Positions 46,186 to 56,473 of a DNA stretch of 64,000 bases are shown one piece after another. The notes below the pieces were generated by a model. That model did no database searches and was not told the origin of the DNA. It worked only from the letters and a program-made list of their open reading frames with translations. This DNA is from Yamagishiella unicocca (lineage: Eukaryota; Chlorophyta; Chlorophyceae; Chlamydomonadales; Volvocaceae). Position 1 is the first letter of the stretch. Each line of letters begins with the position of its first letter. The position numbers and the translations under genes are program-made. The stretch is taken from positions 682,001 to 746,000 of the forward strand of contig BDSL01000024.1 of assembly GCA_003116995.1 (NCBI GenBank). Reading direction: 5' to 3'.

Positions 46186-49054
46186 TCAGGATCCAGATCC
46201 TGCCCCACGGAATCCAGAACATACTGTGAGCCACTGACGTCCGTTACGAGCCCACACAGTTCCTGCCTTCCGTTTCCTTTATCGTGTGGCCGGGTCTTCT
46301 CGTCACCCCCTCCAGAAACATCACCCCACGGGTTTCCTCTCTTAACCTCCACCTCCACCACCACCGCCCGGGAACCGACCCACCTGCTGGTTTCCTCTCT
46401 CAACCTCCGCCGCCACCACCACCGCCCGGGAACCGACCCACCTGAGGGTTTGCGCCCGTCAGCGCCCACGGAGTGCACTCGCGTCCTGTTGGCCGAGGGC
46501 GGCGAGTTGAGCACCCGGTCACCACAGACGGTGTCGAAGGCGTAGCTGTCGGATTCGACGGGGCCGCTGGCCGCGCAGCCCTGTGCATCTGAGGAGCCAC
46601 CGCAACCCAATACACCGCCGCCGGCTTCTGCGGCTTTGGTGGACAGTGTCACGTAGCTGAGGGGCAGATGGGGGCAGACGAGGGCGGCGGATTGAGGCAG
46701 AGTGTGGGGCCGGGATGAGAGAGCAGGGAGGGTGGGCCAGTTGCCCGAACCAGGTGGCAGGAGTCCGGTAAGTGTATGGCGCAATCGTGTGTTGGCTAAC
46801 TAAGCTGGCCCTTGCTGGACGGGCAGGGACGCTGTCACTCATGACCCAGGCGAGGGCATCGGCGGCTTTGTCGGAGGCAAACCCCGAGTGATGGAGGCAA
46901 AGCCCTGAGTGACGAGCCCGAATGGCGGTGCTCGACCTAACCCTAAAACCCTAAACACACTACTACAACGCCACTAAAGCCTTACCCGGCCCAAATGCCA
47001 GGTGATTGACCACGTTCACCATACGACCAACCGCCGCGGCTCCGCCCTCCCAGTTCTTCCCGCCCCCCCCCCCCTCCCCCCTGCCGCCGCCGCCGTTATG
47101 AAGTCCCGGGTTCCGCACCCACATTTTGCCATCCTCCTCCACGACAGGGTGTACGCGTTGTCGTATTCCGTTGCTGCAGGGAGGGCGACAGCAAGAAGGA
47201 CTCCGTGTTAGGAAAACAACATTAGGTACGGCAGGGTGTGTGCTAATGGAACTCAATCGCTTGGTGGCGTGGAGCTGAAAACGCTGCCAGAGGCAGGCTG
47301 TGTCGGTGCAGCCATTAACTGGGACATAGTGCGTAAAAATAGATACAGTGCGTAAAATAAACGTTAAACTGCTCCCTCAGGGGCAAGTAAGGCGAAAGGA
47401 TCGACGTTGCGGTGTAAGGGGTTTTGGCCTGAGCCGCGCACCGACATCTCTTCCTCCTACGCGTCCAGCGGCTTCTGTGTGCCCTGCCTGTGCTCGTCCC
47501 GTCGTACAATCCCTCGCCACTCCTCCCACTATCTTCTTACTCCTTGCGCCTTTCGTTCCCGCTTGCTGCCCTCCGTTTCCGGGCGAAGATACGTCCACGC
47601 TTAGCAAAACGGGTGGGCTTTCCGACTTTGGGTGCCTGCCCATCGCTTGCGCAGGCTTTCGTGCCCCATTGCTAGTGGCAAAGCGCCGGCGAACGTCTCC
47701 AGCGTTCGGCTGCGGCCCCGGTCAAGCGGTGAGGTCAGGGCAGGGCTTCTTTGGCTTTTCTTTTGCTCTGGTATAGTAACGGGGCTGGGCTGGCGACACA
47801 CGTTGGGCAGTGTCCTCTCAGCGCAAGCGCTGGGTCGGGCACGGCCGGGCTTTCGTTTGCTTTTTCCTTTCCTCTCCTCCAATGCTTCCAATTATTTTTC
47901 AGAGGAGCACAACAACAATGCCGAGTGACGCCACGGGAAGTCACCGAAGTGGGGTTGGCTTGTCATGTCGCATCCACGAGCGCCTCGTCCACCGCCCACC
48001 TGGAACGCCCTCCCATCCCCTACTCCAGCTACAATTTCCATGTCGAGGAAACGGTTTAATTTACACCAGCCCTACTTTCCACTTCCCACCCCAATGGACC
48101 CCACCTCTTCCACTCGCCGCCCACCATCTTTCCATCCTTGAACTCCAACCCCTGGTAATACTTGTCGCCGGTCTGGACGTCAATCTGCAGGGGCGCGCGC
48201 GTGTGGGGTACTGCAGCGCCGAGCCAAGAAACCCCACGGTGCGTGTGAGGTGGCGCGTGCGTGTGTGTGTGTGTGTATGGGTGCGTGTGAGGCGGTGCGT
48301 GTGTGTGTATGGGTGCGTGCGAGGTGGCGCGCGTGTGTGTTTGTGTGTATGGGTGCGTGCCACGGGAGGGGGGGCCCGGGGCCTGCGTACCCGCACATGG
48401 ACACGGGCTTCGTGTGCTTGTGCTTATGCCGCCAAGTGGCGCCACAGTCCTGCCAAGTGGCGCCCATGTTCCCGTCTTTCGCGGTGTAACATTTTGGGGT
48501 CTATAGAGGCGTGCTAGATTTGTGGTAGGCCGTACACGGTCAGCTGGGCCCGGTGCACGGGTTTCCAGCAGGCGCCGTTTTGGTTCGATGCGCCGTACGT
48601 TGCCGATATGACAGAAAACTGGGTTTTGTGCTTTTGTCGGGTGCGGTCCTCCCGCAGCCATTAAACGGAATCATAGTGTGAGTGCAGGAGGGCTACGTTG
48701 GCGCGCATAGTTGTTTTAGCGGGAAAGGCCAGCAGGAGCTGTTCACCCCGGGCTGACGTATGTCCGACGTGCGGTCCGACTTACCTTGTAAAAATGCCAG
48801 GGGCATACCAGGCACTTGTGCCCGTTGACGTCTTCTATGTCTCCGATGCCCTGGATGCCCGGGTAATCCGCAGGTGGTTATAGCCCCGCGAACAAGAGGC
48901 CGTCGATTGTCTGAGCCCCAACAACGCGAAACGCACTTACCAGCGGGCCGCCCGCGTGAAAACACACGCTGTCGATGCAAGATAGCACGCCGTCTAACCG
49001 CACCAGCGTCACGTATCGACCCTGCGCGCAAAGTGGCTCTCGTCGGATTTCCAT
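46186..49054 (-). CDS. Soluble Rieske [2Fe-2S] domain protein (RFESD-like)
   Basis: Exons 49054-48941, 48850-48785, 48184-48105 and 47173-46986 join exactly in phase; further exons lie at about 46656-46442 and from about 46262 down to a stop at 46186. The start MEIRREPLCAQGRYVTLVRL leads into the cluster-binding loops: SVCFHAGGPL (Cys31, His33) and CLVCPWHFYK (Cys54, His57), the CxH...CxxH pattern of Rieske centres. Then come GDKYYQGLEFKDGKMVGGEW, NGIRQRVHPVVEEDGKMWVR and, in exon 5, SGPVESDSYAFDTVCGDRVL. This matches the eukaryotic RFESD family, small Rieske ferredoxin-like proteins probably acting in electron transfer; partner unknown. No transit peptide or membrane span was seen, unlike the cytochrome b6f or bc1 Rieske proteins. 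The exon 4-5 junction is one base out of phase as drawn, so a small exon or another acceptor is likely, and the last exon is tentative. An upstream ATG at 49251 (MNIFKRLFNGD) could add an exon. Confidence 0.85.
48020..48068. repeat. Degenerate module 1 copy in Rieske intron
   Basis: CTCCAGCTACAATTTCCATG TCGAGGAAACGGTTTAATTTACA resembles the block CCAGCTACACTTCCCATGTC GAGT..CCGGTTCTTTT seen at 57607 and 59569. It lies just beyond the exon that ends at 48105, near the donor side. Confidence 0.6.
48241..48362. repeat. GTGTGT / GGGTGCGTG repeat
   Basis: TG-rich repeat with units GTGTGTATGGGTGCGTG and GAGGYGGCGYGCGTG in the Rieske intron between 48185 and 48784. Confidence 0.85.
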
Positions 49055-49925
49055 GCTACGCGCTAAGAGGCGAGTCCAGCACAACCCACTTCAATTTTTG
49101 CGTGCATTCGTCCGCCTTCAAGGCAAGACTTTGAGTCGCCCACATATGTCCCCAGCGACGACTTGGCCCCTTTGTGTAATGACCCATCTGGTGTCGCTGC
49201 TTGGCCGCCAGCCTCGCAGTCACCGTTAAAGAGCCGTTTAAAAATATTCATTGCTGTCTATCAATAGCTACTGTGTCAAGGCGACCGCGCAGTCTGAGGT
49301 AGACCGGTAGTTGACCCTCTCTGAACTTTCGCTGAAGTTGAGATTGGGAAAATCAAAAACCTTTCATAGGATTATATTCTCAAATGTGCTATGCCCTGAT
49401 GGGAGGTGTTCTACAAACGGCATCGTACGGTGGATGCCGCACGGTTACGCATGCTATGCCAACCTATCAGACGTAGCTATTGGTTTCGAATGTGCTTTAA
49501 CTGTGCGGAATCTTGCTGGCGCTGTGCGCATGTTGCGCCAACAGTTTGGTCCTGCCGGCTCTGGAGCTACATAGATAGGCCGGGGAATGCTGGACGAATT
49601 GCCCCACACTGTTTCATGATATGCAGTTAATTCGAAGGATGGTGTGCCTGCTCCTTGCCTTTAAAACTATTGTACAACCCCTCGTGTCCACGTTGCCGGA
49701 AGGTGGTGTACCAAACGTGCACCATGCCTCATCATCCAAACTCATCACGCTCATGAGCGGGATCGCGTCGTATGCGTAACCAAGAGGCCCGCTTAGTCAA
49801 GAGGCCCGCTTAGTCCTTTCGGGTACAGGCCTGGTTCTTAATCGCCGCTCGCAGCCAGAGGGTGGGCATGAGGCACTAATCCACTTATCCGGCGGTCACA
49901 GCGGATAAGTCATTTTCTAATCCAA
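49055..49925. other. Upstream region of Rieske gene, no gene seen
   Basis: AT-richer sequence with no coding bias apart from the possible extra first exon on the - strand ending at ATG 49251. Near 49786-49815 CAAGAGGCCCGCTTAGTC occurs twice in tandem, and around 49880-49910 CCACTTATCCG/CGGATAAG forms a short inverted repeat, just before the satellite array. Confidence 0.45.
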
Positions 49926-49929
49926 GGGC

Positions 49930-50706
49930 GGTTTTTAATACTCAGGGCAGCGATCTTAATAAGCCGGGGCCGCCGTTCCAATACTCAGGGCAGCAATCCC
50001 AATACGCCGGGGCCGCCGTTCCAATACTCAGGGCAGCAATCCCAATACGCCGGGGCCGCCGTTCCAATACTCAGGGCACCAATCCCAATACACCGGGGCC
50101 GCCGTTCCAATACTCAGGGCAGCAATCCCAATACACCGGGGCCGCCGTTCCAAAACTCAGGGCAGCAATCCCAATACACCGGGGCCGCCGTTCCAATACT
50201 CAGGGCAGCAATCCCAATACACCGGGGCCGCCGTTCCAATACTCAGGGCAGCAATCCCAATACACCGGGGCCGCCGTTCCAATACGCTGGTCAGCAATCA
50301 TAATACGCCGGGGCCGCCGTTCCAAAACTCAGGTCAGCGATCCCAATACACCGGGGCCGCCGTTCCAATACGCAGGTCAGCAATCATAATACGCTGGGGC
50401 CGCCGTTCCAATACGCAGGTCAGCAATAATAATACGCCGGGGCCGCCGTTCCAAAACTCAGGTCAGCAATCCAAATACGCCGGGGCCGCCATTCCAATAC
50501 GCAGGTCAGCAACCATACTACGCCGGGGCCGCCATTCAAATACGCAGGTCAGCAGTCATACTATACCGAAGCCGCCGTTCCAATACGCTGGTCAGCAATC
50601 CTAATACGCCGGGGCCGCCGTTCCAATACGCTGGCCAGCAATCATACTACGCCGGGGCCGCCATTCCAATACGCAGGTCAGCATCCTAATACGCCGGGGC
50701 CGTCGT
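49930..50706 (+). repeat. 43-bp satellite array 1
   Basis: About 18 tandem copies of a 43-base unit, consensus CCGGGGCCGCCGTTCCAATA CTCAGGGCAGCAATCCCAATACA. Copies differ by point changes (TACTCAGGGCA versus TACGCAGGTCA), with the second variant towards the right end. No unique spacers separate the units, so this is not a CRISPR. It lies just beyond the stop codon of the gene remnant on the - strand at 51028. Confidence 0.95.
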
Positions 50707-51027
50707 TTTACCCGCTCCGCCCCCCCCCTCCCCAGGGCTCAGCTGTGCTCTCTCTCTTTCTCTCAGGCTGCGCACCCAGGCTGTCTGCCTGGTATATCCC
50801 CGTCGTAGCAGCTACTGTATCCCACTTTCCGCACCCCAACACTGAACATACAGGCTACCGCCCCTCCCACAGGCCACGGCCGAAAGCCACCTGTGCCGCG
50901 GCCCCTGCCTCCTCGGCCCCCCCCAGTCTCACGGTTCTTATACAACCCCCCAGTCTCACCAGCCACCCACGTCCACTGACGGACGCTGGCGGCTCTGCGG
51001 CCTCCCTCACGGTTCCCGGCCCGGCCC

Positions 51028-52667
51028 TCACATATCGTGCACGCGCTTCTGGAAGCGCTGCCGCTCCCGCGCGCTGACAGACGCCGGCTCCGCCGCGGCC
51101 CCCGCGGTCTGTGGGTACAGTAGCTGTTGCAACTCCGCCGCCCTGGCCTGCTGCTTGCGCTGCTGTGCAGGCGCGCACCCCTCGCGTGGCACACCCCGCC
51201 CGCCAGCTGCCGCCCGTGCCATCGCCGGTTGTGCCCCGTCCAGGATGAAGCTGTTCTGGGCACAGTACCGCTGCAGCTCCTACGTGGCAATGTGGTGGCG
51301 TGGTTAGGAATGCATAAGCCACGCCTACTCACTCAGTCTGTCGCAGTTTTGCAGAAGAGCCGCAGCCAGGTCAGCGTTCTAGGATACGTGAAGGACAGCA
51401 GAAAAGGTGTATCGTACTCGTGTATACGCCGCGCGTACGACACTGGTTGCCAAAGAGCAGCTGTAATGGAATAGTTAAGTTCCCACCTCCCATGTCGCCC
51501 CAAACACCACTGTCGACCGAGACATCTGTCGTCTCCCCTATTGCCTCACCTCGCCCCTTGTTCACCCTATTGCGTCACCTCGCTTTTGAGCACAACCTGC
51601 CCCCCCCGTCGATCCCAGGTCAACCCATGCCTGCTCACCCGCTCGTCCTCAGTGTCCAGCGCGTAAGAGCACCCTGCCCGTGTGTCCGGCGCAGGTCGGA
51701 CGTTGACCACCTGGACGATCTCCGTGGCGGGGAAGAGCTGGTTTGGATCTGACTTCACCTGGTGGGGCAGGACGTATTGCCACGGCATACCATCAAAGAA
51801 TGGCGGACGGAAGGCGTGCGTGGCGGCGTTGATGCAGTACAAGGAACTGACGCTAGCCCCTTCCACCCAACCCCCATCCTGCTGCCTTCAAAGCCTCATA
51901 CGCACCTTGGGGCCGGAGTCCGCGGAGCTGCACACGGCCAGCTTGGTTGGCGGGGTCAAGGCGGCGAGTGGCCACCAGCACGTTTGCATTTCCGGCCGGG
52001 CAGCGCCTTGGGGCACAGGAGGCCCTCAGTCATGGCCAATCGCACAACCATCTGCATGCCCCTCTTCACCCGCACTGCCACCACGTCCCCGTCCGACATG
52101 TAGTCCTGCTCGCCAGGCTCCAGCATCTTGCCCGCCTCATGTAGGTCAGCGCAGTCAAAGCGGCGAATGCGGTCGCGGCTCTGACGTGGCAGGATGCCGT
52201 TGAGGCAGCGCGCCCAGCGAGCAGGCTCTTCAAGCCCGGATCGTTGGATGCCAGGCGTGACCGCTTTGCAGGGCCGCTGGTAGAGGGCCGCTCGCCAGCA
52301 TCGTATTCCTCACTGCAGCTGGTCCCCACCCGTGCAGCCAGGCCGTTATCTGTGGACAATGGGCAGTACGTAGCGTTGGGGCATAAGTAAAAGACAGAAA
52401 AGTAGGATCTGAGCCAGTGAGATGTGCTGTGCAGATAGCGCGAGGACACGGTGTATCGCCCACGCACTCCCACCACGCCAAGCTCACCCTCCACAGCGGC
52501 ATCCTCCTCGCCTTCACTTGGCTGCTCTGGGTCCTCGTCAGCGCCGGCCACGCTCACGCCCGCCACCGCCCAGCGCAGCGGACACGTAGTACAGGAGATG
52601 CAGGTGTGTCTCGTTGTACGGCGCGCCCGGGACCTCAATACGCACGCGTTTATGCCCGAAATACTTT
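51028..52667 (-). pseudogene. Spliced gene remnant with two frameshifts, unknown family
   Basis: Coding-like exons on the - strand: 52667-52558 (KYFGHKRVRIEVPGAPYNET, HLHLLYYVSAALGG), 52349 to about 51905, about 51855-51639 and 51279-51028 (TGA). The first begins at a TAG acceptor inside the left arm of the palindrome. The second starts NGLAARVGTSCSEEYDAGER, but between LKSLLAG and RCLNGILPRQSRDRIRRFDC (near 52215) the frame must shift by one base. It shifts again near 51990, between LLCPKALPGRK and NVLVATRRLDPANQAGRVQL. The third reads FFDGMPWQYVLPHQVKSDPN and EIVQVVNVRPAPDTRAGCSY; the last reads LQRYCAQNSFILDGAQPAMA and a Gln/Ala/Arg-rich helix. Strong G/C in third positions shows it was, or is, coding. 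The frameshifts suggest a decaying copy of a host gene or transposon ORF, unless they are sequencing indels. No domain was recognised. Confidence 0.6.
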
Positions 52668-53291
52668 CTAGCCCGTACTCAGCGAGCTTCTCAACTGCCG
52701 TGGGGTTGAAGTCGGGTCCGAGGTGACCATCTCCGCCACAAGCCGCTAAAATCCCCGGTCGCACAGGGCTTTGACCTGCAATATCACCAGCATAGATATC
52801 ATGATCATAGGCACAAGTTGGACGTCAATGGGACACATTATGCGGGCTTTGTGACATTGGCCTTTGCGGCAATGGGCTCTGCGCCAATGGCGCAAAATCT
52901 GGGATCGCTGAAATCACCGGTTGCACAGGCCTTTGACGTGCAATATCACCAGCACTGTACAAGTTGGACATCAATGCGACTCATTATGCGGCCTTTGCGC
53001 CAATTGCCTTTGCGCCAATGGCGCAAAACCTGGTGTTGAGCCCCCAGCCGCCCGGACGGCCCTGCAGCGCACCTCTGGAGCCACCTCTGCTTCCTTATCA
53101 GCTGGGGCCGCCCCCCCCTCCTCGTTCACCGGCTCAGCTTGTCCGCCCTGGTCGACCGCCCCTGTCCCACGCCGCTCCCGCTCCCAATCGCTCTGCTCAT
53201 CAGGGCTCATCGCAATGGCCTTCTGGTGGCTTCTACCTCCATGACCAGGACGGATGAGCCCGCCACGAACGATGGGTCTAAAGTTGAGGAC
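52647..53291 (+). repeat. Left arm of ~640-bp inverted repeat
   Basis: Base-by-base comparison with the reverse complement of 53577-54210 gives near identity across the whole arm with a few substitutions and small indels (for example a 12-base GTCCCACGCCGCTC-type difference near 53170). Within the arm a ~150-base block is itself duplicated: TTTGACCTGCAATATCACCA ... GCGCCAATGGCGCAAAA recurs from about 52930. The GCGCCAATGGCGC core is palindromic. Confidence 0.95.
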
Positions 53292-53576
53292 CGACCCTTG
53301 CGGCAACCCTAACATTGTCATACCCTCTGATACCCAATGATAACGATGGTTCAGAGATTATGCCTCAAAGACACGGAAGCTGGTCAATCGTCGCGAGGCT
53401 GGCCTGCAATTGACAGGGCAATTGGCAATTGAGCCAATTGTCCGGCAATTCACATTGCCAATCGCCAAATGCCTTCCCAAATGCTTCGCTGGCTATTACT
53501 AAACTGAACAGAGTCAATTATCGGACAGAGCTACTATAGGCAGTGTCACAGGTTCTTTGGACGCATCGGATATAGA

Positions 53577-54210
53577 GTCCTCAACTTTAGACCCATCGTT
53601 CGTGGCGGGCTCATCCGTCCTGGTCATGGAGGTAGAAGCCACCAGAAGGCCATTGCGATGAGCCCTGATGAGCAGAGCGATTGGGAGCGGGACAGGGGCG
53701 GTCGACCAAGGCGGACAAGCTGAGCCGGTGAACGAGGAGGCGGGGGCGGCCCCAGCTGATAAGGAAGCAGAGGTGGCTCCAGAGGTGCGCTGCAGGGCCG
53801 TCCGGCCGGCTGGGGGCTCAAGCGCTCAACACCAGGTTTTGCGCCATTGGCGCAAAGGCCATTGGTGCAAAGGCCGCATAATGAGTCGCATTGATGTCCA
53901 ACTTGTACAGTGCTGGTGATATTGCACGTCAAAGGCCTGTGCAACCGGGGATTTCAGCGATCCCAGATTTTGCGCCATTGGCGCAGAGCCCAAACGCCAT
54001 TGGCACAAAGCCCGCACAATGTGTCCCATTGACGTCCAACTTGTGCCTATGATCATGATATCTATGCTGGTGATATTGCAGGTCAAAGCCCTGTGCGACC
54101 GGGGATTTTAGCGGCTTGTGGCGGAGATGGTCACCTCGGACCCGACTTGAACCCCACGGCAGTTGAGAAGCTCGCCGAGTACGGGCTAGAAAGTATTTCG
54201 GGCATAAACG
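53577..54210 (-). repeat. Right arm of ~640-bp inverted repeat
   Basis: Reverse complement of the left arm. Its outer end includes AAGTATTTCGGGCATAAACG, the shared small exon KYFGHKRV, immediately after which the two flanks diverge. Confidence 0.95.
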
Positions 54211-54808
54211 AGTATTCGGTGAGGCTTTGCTGGGCTTGGATTACTTGGGGAAGGATCAGTCGGCTGGTGGCTCCACTCCGCCCCCTGCCTTCAATCCGCT
54301 CTTGCACACGCCTTCCCCTGCTCCCCTTCGTTCCCCTTCGTCCGCGCAGGACTCAGGGCTCAGATCCTACCTCCTGTGCTACCCACAGAAGTTGAGGCCG
54401 GAAGCGACAAGCCCCCTGACTTCAACTGCAGTACCAACAACGAGCTATCGCTGCCTGTGTCCAAGGGGCGCGGGTACCGCAGCTTCGCGCACAAGAACTC
54501 TGTAATGGCGAACGTAAGGACCCATTGCAAAAGGGACACTCACCAGCGTCAGCACGCTGTTGCCACTGCAGTCGCTCGCGCCCAGCCCTTTGGCTTCTAC
54601 TCGGCTGTCCCGCCCCTGCCTGTGCGAGCCTGAATGGCAGGGCCACGCCTGGACTAAGCCCTCGTCGCGACAGCGGAGCGGCTGCCGCTTATTGGCAGCG
54701 CGCCGTCCTGGGGGAAAGCAGCGGACGGTGCAGTCAACTTCGGAATGGCGACGCGTGCAGGCAGCATTGGCGGCGGGGCTTCGAGCGGCGGCAGCACGGG
54801 CGCTGTAA
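54190..54808 (+). CDS. Short spliced gene beginning in right palindrome arm
   Basis: Exons 54190-54218 (KYFGHKRVF, starting after a TAG acceptor), 54350-54513 (LRAQILPPVLPTEVEAGSDK, PPDFNCSTNNELSLPVSKGR, GYRSFAHKNSVMAN) and tentatively 54572-54808. The first two junctions are GT-AG and keep phase exactly, and the second exon has strong G/C third positions. The third exon is open in more than one frame and its reading (SLAPSPLASTRLSRPCLCEP ... RRVQAALAAGLRAAAARAL, TAA) is uncertain. The first exon is the same as that of the - strand remnant on the other side of the palindrome, but the partners differ: one arm appears to have fused the shared exon to a different gene. Earlier exons would have to lie within the palindrome; none was found. 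Function unknown. Confidence 0.45.
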
Positions 54809-55180
54809 CAGGCTTGCACTGAACGGCAGCTGCCGGGAGCGGCGGGGCACCTGCCTGAATGGGGCGGCCCCCGCGCCAACCCGGTCAGTCGGCTGGCACC
54901 CGTGTGCGGATGCAGCAGGCGGCGATGATGCCCATGGGTGCTGAGCCGCTCCCGCTCCACATACATTGCAGACTATGCACGCTTATGGGCAGGATGAAGC
55001 AATTTTGTTGGGCCCTGCAAGAAGAGTTGTTGTTGGCTTTCAGTGTTTGGTTTACAAGTGGGCCAGGAGGGCCAGGGCCCTGCGTTTGACGAAAATTGCA
55101 AGCCTTGAGCCGTTGTGTGAGGGTCGCCAGGATTGCGTAGTGAAGTTGGCCGCCGTTCCAATCCACGGGTCAATTATCCT
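54809..55180. other. Spacer before satellite array 2
   Basis: No reliable coding signal. AT-richer near 54960-55110. CCGCCGTTCCAATCCACGGG at about 55150 is a first degenerate unit of the satellite that follows. Confidence 0.4.
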
Positions 55181-55184
55181 TATT

Positions 55185-55746
55185 CGCTGGGCACGGTTTC
55201 CAGTACGCAGGTTGCCAATCCCAATACGCCGGGGGACGGTTTCCAATACGCAGGTTGCCATTCCCAATACGCCGGGGCGCGGTTTCCAATACGCAGGTTG
55301 CTAAATCCCAGTACGCCGGGGCGCGGTTCCCAGTACGCAGGTTGCTGATCCTAATACGCCGGGGCGCGGTTTCCAATACGCAGGTTGCTAATCCCAGTAC
55401 GCCGGGGCGCGGTTTCCAATACGCAGGTTGCTAATCCCAATACGCCGGGGCGCGGTTTCCAATACGCAGGTTGCTAATCCCAATACGCCGGGGCGCGGTT
55501 TCCAATACGCAGGTTGCTAATCCCAATACGCCGGGGCGCGGTTTCCAATACGCAGGTTGCTAATCCCAGTACGCCGGGGCGCGGTTTCCAGTACGCAGGT
55601 TGCTAATCCCAATACGCCGGGGCGCGGTTTCCAATACGCAGGTTGCTAATCCCAATACGCCGGGGCGCGGTTTCCAATACGCAGGTTGCTAATCCCAATA
55701 CGCCGGGGCGCGGTTTCCAATACGCAGGTTGCTAATCCCAATACGC
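55185..55746 (+). repeat. 43-bp satellite array 2
   Basis: About 13 copies of a 43-base unit, consensus GCCGGGGCGCGGTTTCCAAT ACGCAGGTTGCTAATCCCAATAC, more uniform than array 1. It matches array 1 in length and in most positions (CCGGGGC, CCAATAC, CAGG, AATCCCAATAC) and lies in the same + strand orientation. Confidence 0.95.
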
Positions 55747-56473
55747 CACCGTGACCGACGCCTAAACTAATCCAGGGGGGATGCCCACCCTCTGTCGCAG
55801 CATCCAATGCCCCACGTAGTGACCGTCCTGGAGTGCTGAAATGTACGCTACGCTTCGGTGCGTCAGGCCGCCACGTGATCAGCTGGGCTTCACAACCATT
55901 ACTGTGCATGACCGTTCGGGGACCGTTAACGCCGCCAACGACCAACCACCACTGGGAGGCGGACAGCTCCCCTGCCCTGCCCTAGCTCCGCACGCGCAGT
56001 GCCCTCCTTTGCGATCCCGTTCCCGCCCGTCTCCCCCGGTGATGCCCACTCATCACAAAGCACTCCCCGCAAAAAAGGCCATGCGAGTCTCGTACGCCAG
56101 TGGCCGTACATGCACCCAGCTCGGCACGTACAGCGCGTTCCGTACACATGTGCCAACATGTGGTACATGGCAACAGCACTCGCGGTTCAGTACGACACCG
56201 CAAACCGCATTCCGCATTCCGCCAACCGCTCCTTCCTGGGCTTGCACCCCTCGACCCATACGCACGGGTTTTACCGGTACCACTCCAGCACACCCCCCCC
56301 CCAAGTCGAGTAACCGGTTCTTTTCTGTACCGGTTCTTCCCCTTGACTCCACCGATCGACAAAACCGCAACCTTGGCTGGCCAGGTCCCAACGGCGGCCC
56401 TTGCCTCACACGTCGTCGCCCCAACCCCTCCCACTCGACCACATCCATCCCCACATCAAACCCCCTCACCGTA
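55747..56473. other. 3' flank of BBS9, no gene seen
   Basis: Probable 3' UTR and downstream sequence of BBS9 (- strand). A module 1 copy (GAGTAACCGGTTCTTTTCTG) lies near 56308-56330. No - strand TGTAA was spotted close to the stop. Confidence 0.45.

Larger units (their letters stand above)
52647..54210. mobile_element. Foldback-like palindrome (two arms, 285-bp spacer)
   Basis: Arms 52647-53291 and 53577-54210 in inverted orientation flank a 285-base centre rich in short AATTG/CAATT inverted pairs (GGCAATTGGCAATTGAGCCA near 53420). Long, nearly identical inverted arms with a short spacer are typical of foldback elements, of two MITE-rich copies joined head to head, or of a recent inverted duplication. 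No transposase was recognised inside it, and target-site duplications could not be assigned because each arm edge runs into coding-like sequence. Confidence 0.75.

Noticed and set aside
47348..47776. 143-codon + strand ORF inside the Rieske gene
   Set aside because: It lies in the Rieske intron 47174-48104, is low in conserved-looking segments and has no splice or start context.
49930..50706. CRISPR array
   Set aside because: Units are contiguous 43-base repeats without unique spacers, no cas genes are present, and the genome is eukaryotic.
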